DNA from: Corynebacterium sp. J010B-136
Lineage (GTDB): Bacteria > Actinomycetota > Actinomycetes > Mycobacteriales > Mycobacteriaceae
Direction: 5' to 3'
Assembly (NCBI RefSeq): GCF_002967075.1
Contig: NZ_PUGE01000004.1
Span: forward strand, 186,001-250,000
Length of the DNA stretch: 64,000 bases
The notes under the pieces are model-generated. The model saw only the letters and a program-made list of their open reading frames with translations. It did no database searches and was not told the origin of the DNA. Shown piece after piece: positions 56,647 to 64,000 of this stretch (within the stretch, counting starts at the first letter, position 1; every line of letters starts with the position of its first letter). The translations under genes were made by a program, and so were the position numbers.

Positions 56647-57176
56647 ATTTGCTTGATACGCGTTAGAAGATTGTCCACCATGAGCTTGCGGTTGGACGCA
56701 GACAGTGGGCGCTGCGAGATGTGGTCATAAACCCACAGGCCGTTGGCGATTAGAGAAAGCTCAAGCATTTCAGGGCTCAAGTTTGGATCGGATGCATTGG
56801 GAATCCACTTGTTGTCCACGGGAGCCCACTGCTGTGCGAAGTCAGGGTGAGACTTGGTGTGGATGCTCAAAATGAGCTCTACCAGCGGGTCATTTTTGCC
56901 AAGCGACAAAATCACCGCGCGTAGGCGATGCTTGGCGTCTAGAGCATCGGCTGGAGCGCCGGCGATGGCGATAAGCTCATCCTCCCAGCGCTGTGCCGAC
57001 CACGCGTGGATATCAATGAGCATCTCGTGGCGCGACGGGAAGTGATAAATCAGCCCTGACTTGGACATACCGGTCGCTTCAGCGAGCGATTCATAGGTCA
57101 ATGCGGGGACGCCGTCGCGTTCAATGATGTTCAGGGCTGCTTGAAGCGCTACTTCCTTCTTGCTAGTGCGCGCCAC
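56643..57176 (-). CDS. TetR-family repressor (CgmR-like)
   Basis: A 177-residue TetR regulator. The N-terminal helix-turn-helix is ALTYESLAEATGMSKSGLIYHFPSRHEMLI, with the usual YHF recognition helix. A ligand-binding helical domain follows. Its start overlaps the last 14 nt of the MFS exporter gene, so the two are cotranscribed. The arrangement resembles C. glutamicum CgmA/CgmR, a cadaverine/multidrug exporter and its repressor. The orthology is inferred from neighbours (poxB next door). Confidence 0.85.
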   Translation of the reverse strand: MARTSKKEVALQAALNIIERDGVPALTYESLAEATGMSKSGLIYHFPSRHEMLIDIHAWSAQRWEDELIAIAGAPADALDAKHRLRAVILSLGKNDPLVELILSIHTKSHPDFAQQWAPVDNKWIPNASDPNLSPEMLELSLIANGLWVYDHISQRPLSASNRKLMVDNLLTRIKQI

Positions 57177-58677
57177 TGTTTCCTCCTGATTTTGGGTTGT
57201 CGCGGAAACACCAGAACGTGACGATGGTGAGAACTAATGCGAGCACAGCCACACATCCCACGGTGGTGCCGTAGGCAGAAGCATACGCGGTCGATGCATC
57301 CGCATGGCCAAGGCCACCGTGCAGAGCCTCCGTACCCATGTGGCGAAGATGGGTGGGCAGATTACTCAAGTACAAGGCTGGAGTCAGCGAACCGACGAAA
57401 GCGACAGACAATAAAGTGCCAAATTCATAGGAGACTTCTTCGACACCCGCAGCCATACCGGAGCGGTGCATCGGTACGGACCCGATAATCGCGATGGAGG
57501 AGACAGACATGATGGAACCTGCACCAGCACCTAAGAAGAGCAGACCGGCAATCAAAAGCGGAACTGAATCTGCGTGCGTCGACCACATCGCTAAGCCTGT
57601 GCCGATGGTAGCGAGCATGAAGCCACCGGAGATAAGCGGCAAAAAGCCCACGCGGTGCAGGTTCGCACCGCCCAATGCAGACATCGGCAAGGCAGCAATC
57701 GCTGCGGCCGCGACGATGATGCCGGCGTGGAAGGGGCTGAAATTATCGGCAAGCTGCAGCTTTTGCGCCGTAATCATCTCCAGCCCCGCCATGATAAACA
57801 TGGCGCCGGAAGCGGCGATGACACCACCGAGGAAGAGTCGGTTGCGGAAAATATCGAAGGTCAGCAAAGGCTCTTCGAGGCGGTTTTGGCGACGGGTGAA
57901 CAAGTATCCGCCGATGACACAGGCGATGAAAGCCGCAGCAACCAGAATCCACGATCGGTTGGGGTTGGCTAGTTCTTTAATCGCCAGCGTCAGGCCCGTG
58001 AGCGTAATCAACGCAAAGATTGAGGAGATGAGGTCCCAGTGCTTAGCCGGGTTAGGCATATTTGGTGGTGCCAGCAGGGTGGTAGCGATAAGCGCGATAA
58101 CCACGATGGGCACGTTGATAAGAAATACTGAGCCCCACCACCAGACTTCCAGCAAGGCGCCACCGACAACAGGGCCTGCGGCCGCGCCAACAACGGCGAC
58201 CGCGCCCCAAATGCCAATCGCGGTGTTGCGTTCTTGTTCATCTTTGAAGGTCAGACGAATCAGCGCCAAGGTCGCGGGCATCATGACAGCCGCACCTAGT
58301 CCTAAGACAGCGCGGGCACCAATCAAATAGGCCGGAGTAGGGGAGAACGCCGCGGCTAACGATGCCACGCCGAAGACCACCAGGCCGGTGGTAAACATGC
58401 GGCGGTGGCCGATTTTATCGCCGAGTGTGCCGGTGCCCAGGAGTAGTCCGGCGAGGACCAAAGGATAGGCGTTGATGATCCACAGTTGCTGGGTTTCACC
58501 CGCGTGGATTTCCTCCGTCAGCGTTGGCAGCGCGGTGAAAAGGATGGAGTTATCCAGCCCAATCATCAGCAAGCCTAAAGAGATTGCAGCGAAAAAAGAC
58601 CAGCGTTGAGCTGGTGTGGAGTTGCTATCGAATTCTTTGCGTGCGTTCCTCAGGCGTGCGTTATGTCCTATCGTCAT
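57163..58677 (-). CDS. MFS exporter, DHA2 family (CgmA-like)
   Basis: A 504-residue membrane protein with about 14 helices. Landmarks are LGTGTLGDKIGHRRMF (motif A), RAVLGLGAAVMMPATLALIRLTF and GPVVGGALLEVWWWGSVFLINVPI (motif C region). In C. glutamicum the protein at this position exports diamines. ATG 58677 lies only 6 nt from a TetR-type inverted repeat, implying a very short leader. The downstream TetR gene overlaps. Confidence 0.88.
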   Translation of the reverse strand: MTIGHNARLRNARKEFDSNSTPAQRWSFFAAISLGLLMIGLDNSILFTALPTLTEEIHAGETQQLWIINAYPLVLAGLLLGTGTLGDKIGHRRMFTTGLVVFGVASLAAAFSPTPAYLIGARAVLGLGAAVMMPATLALIRLTFKDEQERNTAIGIWGAVAVVGAAAGPVVGGALLEVWWWGSVFLINVPIVVIALIATTLLAPPNMPNPAKHWDLISSIFALITLTGLTLAIKELANPNRSWILVAAAFIACVIGGYLFTRRQNRLEEPLLTFDIFRNRLFLGGVIAASGAMFIMAGLEMITAQKLQLADNFSPFHAGIIVAAAAIAALPMSALGGANLHRVGFLPLISGGFMLATIGTGLAMWSTHADSVPLLIAGLLFLGAGAGSIMSVSSIAIIGSVPMHRSGMAAGVEEVSYEFGTLLSVAFVGSLTPALYLSNLPTHLRHMGTEALHGGLGHADASTAYASAYGTTVGCVAVLALVLTIVTFWCFRDNPKSGGNSGAH

Positions 58678-58683
58678 GGTCGA

Positions 58684-58711
58684 TTACTGTAACGCACGTT
58701 CGGTATAGTAA
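58684..58711. promoter_or_regulatory. candidate TetR operator
   Basis: TTACTGTA (58684-58691) and TATAGTAA (58704-58711) form an inverted repeat with one mismatch and a 12-base spacer, directly upstream of the MFS start. The minus-strand reading contains a TACTAT -10-like element, so binding would block transcription. Confidence 0.5.
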
Positions 58712-58865
58712 CAAGCGGGAGAAAGTAGTAGGTTGCAAAAATCCCAGCCGAATAAACTGGTGAGGATTAGAACGATTGTGGCGAAAATTTACCTTTGGGC
58801 GCACTATGGGGTTACACCCTGCGATTTAGTGGAGTGGCACATCTTTTTAATGAAAGAGGTTAGAC

Positions 58866-60617
58866 ATGGCACGTACTTATGCTGACCAGCTGGTTGACAC
58901 TTTGGAAGCACAAGGTGTGAAACGCATTTATGGTCTAGTCGGTGACTCCCTCAACCCGATTGTTGATGCTGTTCGACGCTCATCTATTGAATGGATTCAC
59001 GTTCACAATGAAGAGGCAGCTGCTTTTGCTGCCGGTGCAGAATCTTTGATTACCGGTGAGTTGACTGTGTGCGCGGGCTCCTGCGGCCCGGGTAATACAC
59101 ACCTGATTCAGGGCCTTTATGATTCTCACCGCAACGGCGCCAAGGTGCTGGCGTTGGCCAGCCACATTCCATCGCGCCAAATTGGTGGCCAGTTCTTCCA
59201 GGAAACCCACCCGGAGATCTTGTTCAAGGAAGCATCCGGTTACTGCGAGATGGTTAACTCCGCAGCCCAAGGCGCTGTCATTACCCACAACGCCATCCAA
59301 TCCACCATGGCTGGCAATGGTGTCTCTGTCCTGGTTATCCCAGGCGATGTAGCATCTTTCGAAGCAGAAAATGATCAGTTCACGGAATCGGCTATCTCTG
59401 CAGGTAACCCGATTACTTTCCCGGATCCTGCTGAAGCAGCAGCACTAACCCAGGCTATTAATGAGGCGGAGAAGATTACTTTCTTCGTCGGCGCTGGCGC
59501 GCGTTATGCCCGCAAGGAAGTCCTTGAGCTTGCTGAGAAGGTGAAGGCTCCTGTGGGACATGCCTTGGGCGGCAAGATGTATATCCAGCATGACAATCCT
59601 TTTGACGTCGGAATGTCGGGCTTGCTGGGATACGGCGCCGCGCACGATGCCATGAACGAAGCAGACCTGCTGATTCTTCTCGGCACGGACTTTCCTTATG
59701 CCGACTTCCTGCCACAGGGCGGTCCTGGTGATACCAAGGTGGCACAGGTCGATATCAACGGCGCACACATTGGCCGGCGCACCAAGGTTTCTTACCCAGT
59801 CACCGGTGATGTGGCAGCAACCATCGCGAATATCTTGCCGCACGTCAATGAAAAGAAGAATCGTTCCTTCCTGGATAAGATGCTCAAGCAGCACCACAAG
59901 AAACTCACCCAGGTCATTGACGCGTATACCTCCAATATCGAGAAGATGACGCCGCTGCACCCAGAATTTGTCGCTGATGTCATCGACGAAGAAGCATCAC
60001 AGGATGCCATCTTCACCGTCGATACTGGCATGTGCAATGTGTGGGGCGCACGCTATATCACCCCCAATGGCCAGCGTGAACAGCTGGGTTCATTCCGCCA
60101 CGGCACCATGGCCAATGCTCTGCCGCACGCGATCGGCGCGCAGTTTGCGGACCTTGACCGCCAAGTCATCACGTTTAGCGGTGACGGCGGACTGGGCATG
60201 CTGCTCGGCGAGCTATTAACCGTAAAGCGTCACAACCTTCCAGTGAAGACCTTTGTCTTTAACAACTCTTCATTGGGTATGGTCAAACTCGAGATGCTGG
60301 TTGAAGGCATGCCAGAGTTCGAAACCGACCATGAGCAACTGCACTTCGCAGACATTGCCGCCGGTGTGGGCATCAAGTCCATCCGCGTGGAAAAGCCAAA
60401 GGAAGTACGCAAGGCTGTGCGCGAAGCACTCGCTTATGACGGCCCGGTGCTAGTCGAGTTCGTCACCGACCCGAATGCACTGTCTATCCCACCAACACTG
60501 TCTATTGATCAGCTACTCGGCTTTTCCAAGGCCGCAGCACGCACCGTCTTCGATGGCGGCGTGGGACACATGGTGGATATGGCAGCATCCAACCTGCGCA
60601 ATATCCCGCGTCCGTAG
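58866..60617 (+). CDS. poxB: pyruvate dehydrogenase (quinone), pyruvate:quinone oxidoreductase
   Basis: A 583-residue thiamine-diphosphate and FAD enzyme converting pyruvate to acetate and CO2 while reducing membrane quinone. The ThDP glutamate region is near VHNEEAAAFAAGAE (about 43-56). The middle FAD domain precedes the C-terminal ThDP/Mg motif GDGGLGMLLGELLTVKRHNLPVK with NNSSLGM. The extreme C-terminus, which binds lipid in E. coli PoxB, has a moderately amphipathic helix. ATG follows AAAGAGG. Also called pqo in corynebacteria. Confidence 0.95.
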   Translation: MARTYADQLVDTLEAQGVKRIYGLVGDSLNPIVDAVRRSSIEWIHVHNEEAAAFAAGAESLITGELTVCAGSCGPGNTHLIQGLYDSHRNGAKVLALASHIPSRQIGGQFFQETHPEILFKEASGYCEMVNSAAQGAVITHNAIQSTMAGNGVSVLVIPGDVASFEAENDQFTESAISAGNPITFPDPAEAAALTQAINEAEKITFFVGAGARYARKEVLELAEKVKAPVGHALGGKMYIQHDNPFDVGMSGLLGYGAAHDAMNEADLLILLGTDFPYADFLPQGGPGDTKVAQVDINGAHIGRRTKVSYPVTGDVAATIANILPHVNEKKNRSFLDKMLKQHHKKLTQVIDAYTSNIEKMTPLHPEFVADVIDEEASQDAIFTVDTGMCNVWGARYITPNGQREQLGSFRHGTMANALPHAIGAQFADLDRQVITFSGDGGLGMLLGELLTVKRHNLPVKTFVFNNSSLGMVKLEMLVEGMPEFETDHEQLHFADIAAGVGIKSIRVEKPKEVRKAVREALAYDGPVLVEFVTDPNALSIPPTLSIDQLLGFSKAAARTVFDGGVGHMVDMAASNLRNIPRP

Positions 60618-60664
60618 ATTTAGACACAGCTAAATCTACGGGCATGAAGTAGGAGAATCTACGG

Positions 60665-62005
60665 TTAGAGCGCAGGTTGTGCGGTCTCCGGTTCGTGCTT
60701 CTTCGGATCACGGACCGGAATCAGAATGAGCGCCCCAACCAGCAATACGACGGCGATCGCGAGAACACCACCGCGGTCGCCGTCGCCGATCAAAGATACA
60801 AAAATGCCAAAAAGTGCTGGGGTCATCCAGCTCACCGCGCGGCCAGTGGTGGCATAAAGCCCAAACATTTGCCCCTCGTGGCCAGCGGGTGCAACACGCG
60901 CTAAAAAGCCGCGGGATGCAGACTGCGCGGGGCCGACGAACAGACACAAGATAAGGCCGAAAATCCAGAAGGCCAGAGGACCTTCGACAAAGTACATGGC
61001 GCTGCCCGTGCCGGCAAGGATAAATAGCGAGGTCAAGATGATGATCTTGGGGCCGACGATGTCATCGATAAGCCCGCCGATAAGTGCACCAAGGGCGGCC
61101 GCGACATTAGCTGCAACACCAAAGATAAGCACGTCCCCGGCGTTGAGTCCGTACACGGAAACACCCAAGACGGCACCGAAAGCGAAGACGCCAGCGAGAC
61201 CGTCGCGGAAAATAGCCGAGGCAAAGAGGAAGTAGCAGGCGTTACGGTCAACCTGCCAGAGCTCTTTGATATCCCGAAAAAGTTTGACGTAGGAGTCTTT
61301 GATGCTCCCAGCCTTTTCACCTGATGGGGGAATCTCCGGTACGCGGAAGAAGCCCGGCAAGGCAGAAAGACCAAACCACACGGCGGCAAGTACTGCCACC
61401 AAGCGGATATTGAGCCCGCCCTCGGTGCGAATACCCAGTAAGCCGCCATCGCCGGCAACAAACCCGAAATAGCAAATCAGCAACAAGAAGATTCCGCCGA
61501 AATAACCAAAAGACCAACCCAGACCCGAAATCTTCCCCACGTTGTCTTTAGTGGAAATCTGGGCAATCTGCGCGAAGTAGTTGACCTCCGCAAACTCAAT
61601 GGTGATGGTGCCAATCGCAAGCACCACCAGACCCACCCAGAAATACACTGGGGCGTCATTGCGGATGAAATACAGCGCCGCCATCAACACAAAAGTGATG
61701 AAAGACCAAAAGGCCAAGGACCGCCGCCGCGTACCACGGGTGTCAGAACGCTGGCCCATAATCGGCGTGACCGCAAAAATAACCAGCCCGGCCACCGTCA
61801 TGGCCACCGACAACCACTGCGCCGGGGTACGCGAAGAATCAATCTGCGCACCGACGGAATCAGTCAGATACACCGCGAAGATAAACGTCACCAGCACGGC
61901 GTTAAACGCGGCCGAGCCCCAGTCCCACATGGCCCAGGAAAAGACCGTGAGTTTATCTGTGCGCTTGGCCGAATCAGGCACGTTCTCCAATGCAGGGCTA
62001 GTCAT
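60665..62005 (-). CDS. MFS transporter, UMF1/Atg22-like
   Basis: A 446-residue protein with about 12 helices. The N-terminal VFSWAMWDWGSAAFNAVLVTFIF is the UMF1 (Atg22-like) hallmark. Further signature segments are FAEVNYFAQIAQIS and SASRGFLARVAPAGHEGQMFGLYATTGRAVSW. ATG 62005 (MTSPALENV) is chosen because the frame upstream to 62236 encodes non-family sequence antisense to the tipA-like gene. Substrate unknown; amino-acid release is known for yeast Atg22 only. Confidence 0.88.
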   Translation of the reverse strand: MTSPALENVPDSAKRTDKLTVFSWAMWDWGSAAFNAVLVTFIFAVYLTDSVGAQIDSSRTPAQWLSVAMTVAGLVIFAVTPIMGQRSDTRGTRRRSLAFWSFITFVLMAALYFIRNDAPVYFWVGLVVLAIGTITIEFAEVNYFAQIAQISTKDNVGKISGLGWSFGYFGGIFLLLICYFGFVAGDGGLLGIRTEGGLNIRLVAVLAAVWFGLSALPGFFRVPEIPPSGEKAGSIKDSYVKLFRDIKELWQVDRNACYFLFASAIFRDGLAGVFAFGAVLGVSVYGLNAGDVLIFGVAANVAAALGALIGGLIDDIVGPKIIILTSLFILAGTGSAMYFVEGPLAFWIFGLILCLFVGPAQSASRGFLARVAPAGHEGQMFGLYATTGRAVSWMTPALFGIFVSLIGDGDRGGVLAIAVVLLVGALILIPVRDPKKHEPETAQPAL

Positions 62006-62117
62006 AGCCCCTAATCCTAGGTCGCACGTGCAATACATGCAGCGCAATCGGGCTCTCAGCAAAAAGTTTAGGATAGGGCTTGAACTTAACGCTGCGTCAA
62101 GTAGGAAGATAATTCTT

Positions 62118-62909
62118 GTGACGGAACAAGACCAGGCTGAATACACCATTGGTGAGGCAGCGGAGATACTCCAAGTATCAACGCGCACCCTGCGCCATTG
62201 GGATGACATTGAGTTGTTAACACCCAGTTGGCGCACGTGGGGTGATCATCGTTTGTACTCCGAAGAAGACGTAGAGCGCGGCATGAATATCCTCATCTAC
62301 CGCGGGGCAGGCGTGGCGTTGAAAGACATCGCAGAGCTTATCGATGCCACCTCATCCTCCCGCACCGCCATCTTGCGCAACCAGCGCAAGATGCTCCTGG
62401 ACAAAGTCAGTCACATGCAAGAACTCATCACGGCAGTTGACACCCTGTTGACTGCGGAAACCTTAAAGGAAGGAAAGACCATGAGTACTGAAGACAAGAT
62501 TGCGTTGTTCGGTGAAAACTGGCCGGTCTATGACGAAGAGGCCCGTGAGCGCTGGGGCGATACGGAAGACTATGCCGAAAACCAAAAGATGGTGGCGCAG
62601 ATGAGCAAGGAAGACATCCTTGCGGCCAAGCAGGTAGCAGAGGAGTTTAAGCAGATGCTTATCGATGCCCACTCCCACGCAATCGCGCCGGGCTCGAAGG
62701 AGGCGGAGGAGGTCGTCGACAAGCACATGGCGACTATCAGTCCCTACATGCCGATGAGTCGTTCTAAGCAGGTACTTCTTGCACGCATGTACGTTGCTGA
62801 CGAGCGCTTTGCTGAGGCCTATGGCGATCACCGCCAGTATCTTTTGGAGCTTATCGAAGCCCAAGCGCAGGCTGAAGGAATCGATCTGTCAAATGTCGCG
62901 TGGGAGTAA
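62118..62909 (+). CDS. tipA: MerR-family regulator with TipAS ligand-binding domain (TipAL-like)
   Basis: A 263-residue activator. The MerR winged helix (about 9-78) has YTIGEAAEILQVSTRTLRHWDDI. A dimerising coiled coil follows (about 80-118), then a TipAS domain (about 125-263, EDKIALFGENWPVYDEEARERWGD... HMATISPYMPM). In Streptomyces, TipA binds thiopeptides covalently. I see no conserved cysteine in this TipAS part, which would matter for that chemistry. GTG 62118 has AGGAAG upstream. A second good start exists inside the gene at 62481. Confidence 0.85.
   Translation: MTEQDQAEYTIGEAAEILQVSTRTLRHWDDIELLTPSWRTWGDHRLYSEEDVERGMNILIYRGAGVALKDIAELIDATSSSRTAILRNQRKMLLDKVSHMQELITAVDTLLTAETLKEGKTMSTEDKIALFGENWPVYDEEARERWGDTEDYAENQKMVAQMSKEDILAAKQVAEEFKQMLIDAHSHAIAPGSKEAEEVVDKHMATISPYMPMSRSKQVLLARMYVADERFAEAYGDHRQYLLELIEAQAQAEGIDLSNVAWE
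62481..62909 (+). CDS. possible TipAS short form from an internal start
   Basis: ATG 62481 lies exactly at the coiled-coil/TipAS boundary and is preceded by AAAGGAAGGAAAGACC, an excellent ribosome-binding site. It would produce a 142-residue stand-alone TipAS domain in frame with the full gene. Streptomyces tipA makes TipAL and TipAS in this way. In this organism it is inferred from sequence only. Confidence 0.45.
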   Translation: MSTEDKIALFGENWPVYDEEARERWGDTEDYAENQKMVAQMSKEDILAAKQVAEEFKQMLIDAHSHAIAPGSKEAEEVVDKHMATISPYMPMSRSKQVLLARMYVADERFAEAYGDHRQYLLELIEAQAQAEGIDLSNVAWE

Positions 62910-63037
62910 ATTTTAAAGTATAGACTTTGAATTAAGTCTCACAGCTTTCTTGCAGAAAATGTCCAGTAGCTTTGATAGCCTGTGTGCCACACTTTTTAAT
63001 AGTTGAAGAAGTAGTGAAAATTTTCTAAGGAAGCAAC

Positions 63038-63748
63038 ATGGAAGAAAACAGCAACGACCAAGTAACTGTCCTGGTCGTCGACGATGAACCAAATATTGTC
63101 GAACTATTGACCGTCTCCCTGAAATTCCAGGGCTTTAATGTGCGGAGCGCAAATTCTGGTACCGAAGCGCTGCGCATTGCGCGTGAGATCAATCCGGAAG
63201 CCTACATTATAGATGTCATGATGCCGGGCATGGACGGCTTTGAGCTGCTTGCCAAGCTGCGTGCGGAAGGCCTTGACGGTCCCGTGCTGTATTTGACCGC
63301 GAAAGATAGCGTGGACCAGCGCATCCATGGCCTGACCATCGGTGCTGATGATTATGTAACCAAGCCCTTTAGCTTGGAAGAAGTCATCACCCGCCTGCGC
63401 GTGATTTTGCGCCGCGGCGGTGCAGGTCAAGACGACAATAGTGATGCCACCATGTCTTATGCAGACCTGACCTTGAATGATGACACCCATGAGGTAACCA
63501 AGGGCGGGGAAATCATTGACCTTTCCCCAACCGAGTTCAACCTGCTGCGCTTTTTGATGCAGAACAAGGAAGTCGTGCTGTCCAAGGCGAAGATTTTGGA
63601 CAACGTCTGGCACTATGACTTCGGCGGCGACGGCAACGTCGTGGAATCCTATATTTCTTACCTGCGCCGCAAGATTGATACCGGCGATAACCCACTGATC
63701 CACACCGTGCGTGGTGTGGGCTACGTCTTGCGCACCCCACGCTCCTAA
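63038..63748 (+). CDS. phoR: OmpR-family response regulator (PhoR-like)
   Basis: A 236-residue two-component regulator. The receiver domain (1-125) has acidic VVDDEPN, the phosphorylated Asp in YIIDVMMPG and Lys in VTKPFS. The winged-helix output domain (about 140-236) contains SPTEFNLLRFLMQNKEVVLSK and VVESYISYLRRKID. The kinase gene begins 16 nt downstream. Position beside poxB and the MFS genes matches the phosphate-starvation PhoRS system of C. glutamicum; the symbol rests on this synteny. Confidence 0.85.
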   Translation: MEENSNDQVTVLVVDDEPNIVELLTVSLKFQGFNVRSANSGTEALRIAREINPEAYIIDVMMPGMDGFELLAKLRAEGLDGPVLYLTAKDSVDQRIHGLTIGADDYVTKPFSLEEVITRLRVILRRGGAGQDDNSDATMSYADLTLNDDTHEVTKGGEIIDLSPTEFNLLRFLMQNKEVVLSKAKILDNVWHYDFGGDGNVVESYISYLRRKIDTGDNPLIHTVRGVGYVLRTPRS

Positions 63749-63764
63749 ATTTCAGGGGCAGTAC

Positions 63765-64000
63765 GTGAGCAATTCGGCAACAGCAGACAACAACCACGGC
63801 GAATTAACGCAGCGCGATCCGCGTTCTTTCAAAGAACGCGTGCGGGGATATTTGTACCCTGGGATGTCCGGCTCGCCGCAGGCGATGCCGCTGCGCACGT
63901 GGTTGGTCGTGCTGCTCGTTGTCGTCTCCGGACTTGGCATTATTAGCGCCTCGGTCGCGGTCTCTGCCGTGATGCGCGATGTGCTGTACAACCAAGTGGA
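63765..64000 (+). CDS. phoS: sensor histidine kinase, N-terminal fragment (PhoS-like; cut by window end)
   Basis: GTG 63765 with AGGGG upstream opens a frame that runs off the window (78 codons). The N-terminal 50 residues are polar, then one transmembrane helix appears (TWLVVLLVVVSGLGIISASVAV follows in pieces: about 47-68). This is the expected start of a membrane sensor kinase partnered with the response regulator just upstream. The sensing, HAMP and kinase domains are outside the window. Confidence 0.75.
   Translation, partial: MSNSATADNNHGELTQRDPRSFKERVRGYLYPGMSGSPQAMPLRTWLVVLLVVVSGLGIISASVAVSAVMRDVLYNQV

Noticed and set aside
61581..62117. Upstream extension of the tipA-like gene
   Set aside because: Antisense to the UMF1-type transporter gene; family similarity begins only after GTG 62118.

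Overview
The window looks like a contiguous piece of a Corynebacterium chromosome. The gene order matches the conserved corynebacterial arrangement: dacB-tilS-hpt-ftsH-folE-folP-folB-folK-DUF3180 membrane protein, lysS, clpC, mutY, carbonic anhydrase, radA/lpqE/carD/ispD/ispF/cysS/rlmB, a zinc-type ABC operon, a LacI regulator, otsB-otsA, thrE, tRNA-Thr, an MFS/TetR pair, poxB, and a response regulator with its kinase. GC content is moderate, and GTG and TTG starts are common. My species-level guess is the C. ammoniagenes/stationis/casei neighbourhood, which is inference only. There is no rRNA, CRISPR array, insertion sequence or intact prophage. I see one tRNA gene, with decayed DNA next to it.

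Layout. 1-3.7 kb: the N-terminal part of a Pls-like peptide synthetase behind a MarR regulator, then a rhodanese and pyrophosphatase. 3.8-15 kb: a long plus-strand run covering a penicillin-binding protein, tRNA-lysidine synthetase, purine salvage, FtsH, folate synthesis, membrane proteins and a divergent PanC-like protein. 15-20.4 kb: a minus-strand operon of CstA, a small protein ending in Cys-Cys and an ArsA/Get3-like ATPase, then a Tat-exported PhoX phosphatase. 20.6-28.2 kb: lysS, an FMN reductase, a secreted CAP protein, carotenoid genes crtB-crtI and an MFS exporter. 28.5-36.3 kb: clpC, a 56-residue DUF4236 protein, mutY, carbonic anhydrase, radA and an LpqE-like lipoprotein. 36.8-46.4 kb: CarD, two MEP-pathway enzymes, a GlcNAc-type PTS permease with nagB, cysS, rlmB, an HNH protein and an esterase. 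46.4-55.7 kb: a zinc-type ABC importer, an IpsA-like LacI regulator, trehalose synthesis, a lysine-rich protein and ThrE. 55.9-64 kb: tRNA-Thr, a stop-interrupted gene, TetR with an MFS exporter, pyruvate:quinone oxidoreductase, a UMF1-type transporter, a TipA-like MerR regulator and a PhoR/PhoS-like two-component system cut by the window end.

The most interesting spots are these. (1) The tightly coupled cstA / Cys-Cys-tail protein / ArsA-like ATPase operon suggests a carbon-starvation transporter with a dedicated small subunit and an ATPase partner. (2) A 30-codon reading frame near 35.6 kb lies between two strong terminators and has a strong ribosome-binding site but an ATA start. (3) An ORF beside tRNA-Thr keeps one frame for 113 codons across two TGA codons. 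(4) A PanC homologue lacks several substrate-binding residues. (5) A TipA-like gene has a good internal start. (6) A 13-bp inverted repeat carries two perfect DnaA-box sequences.
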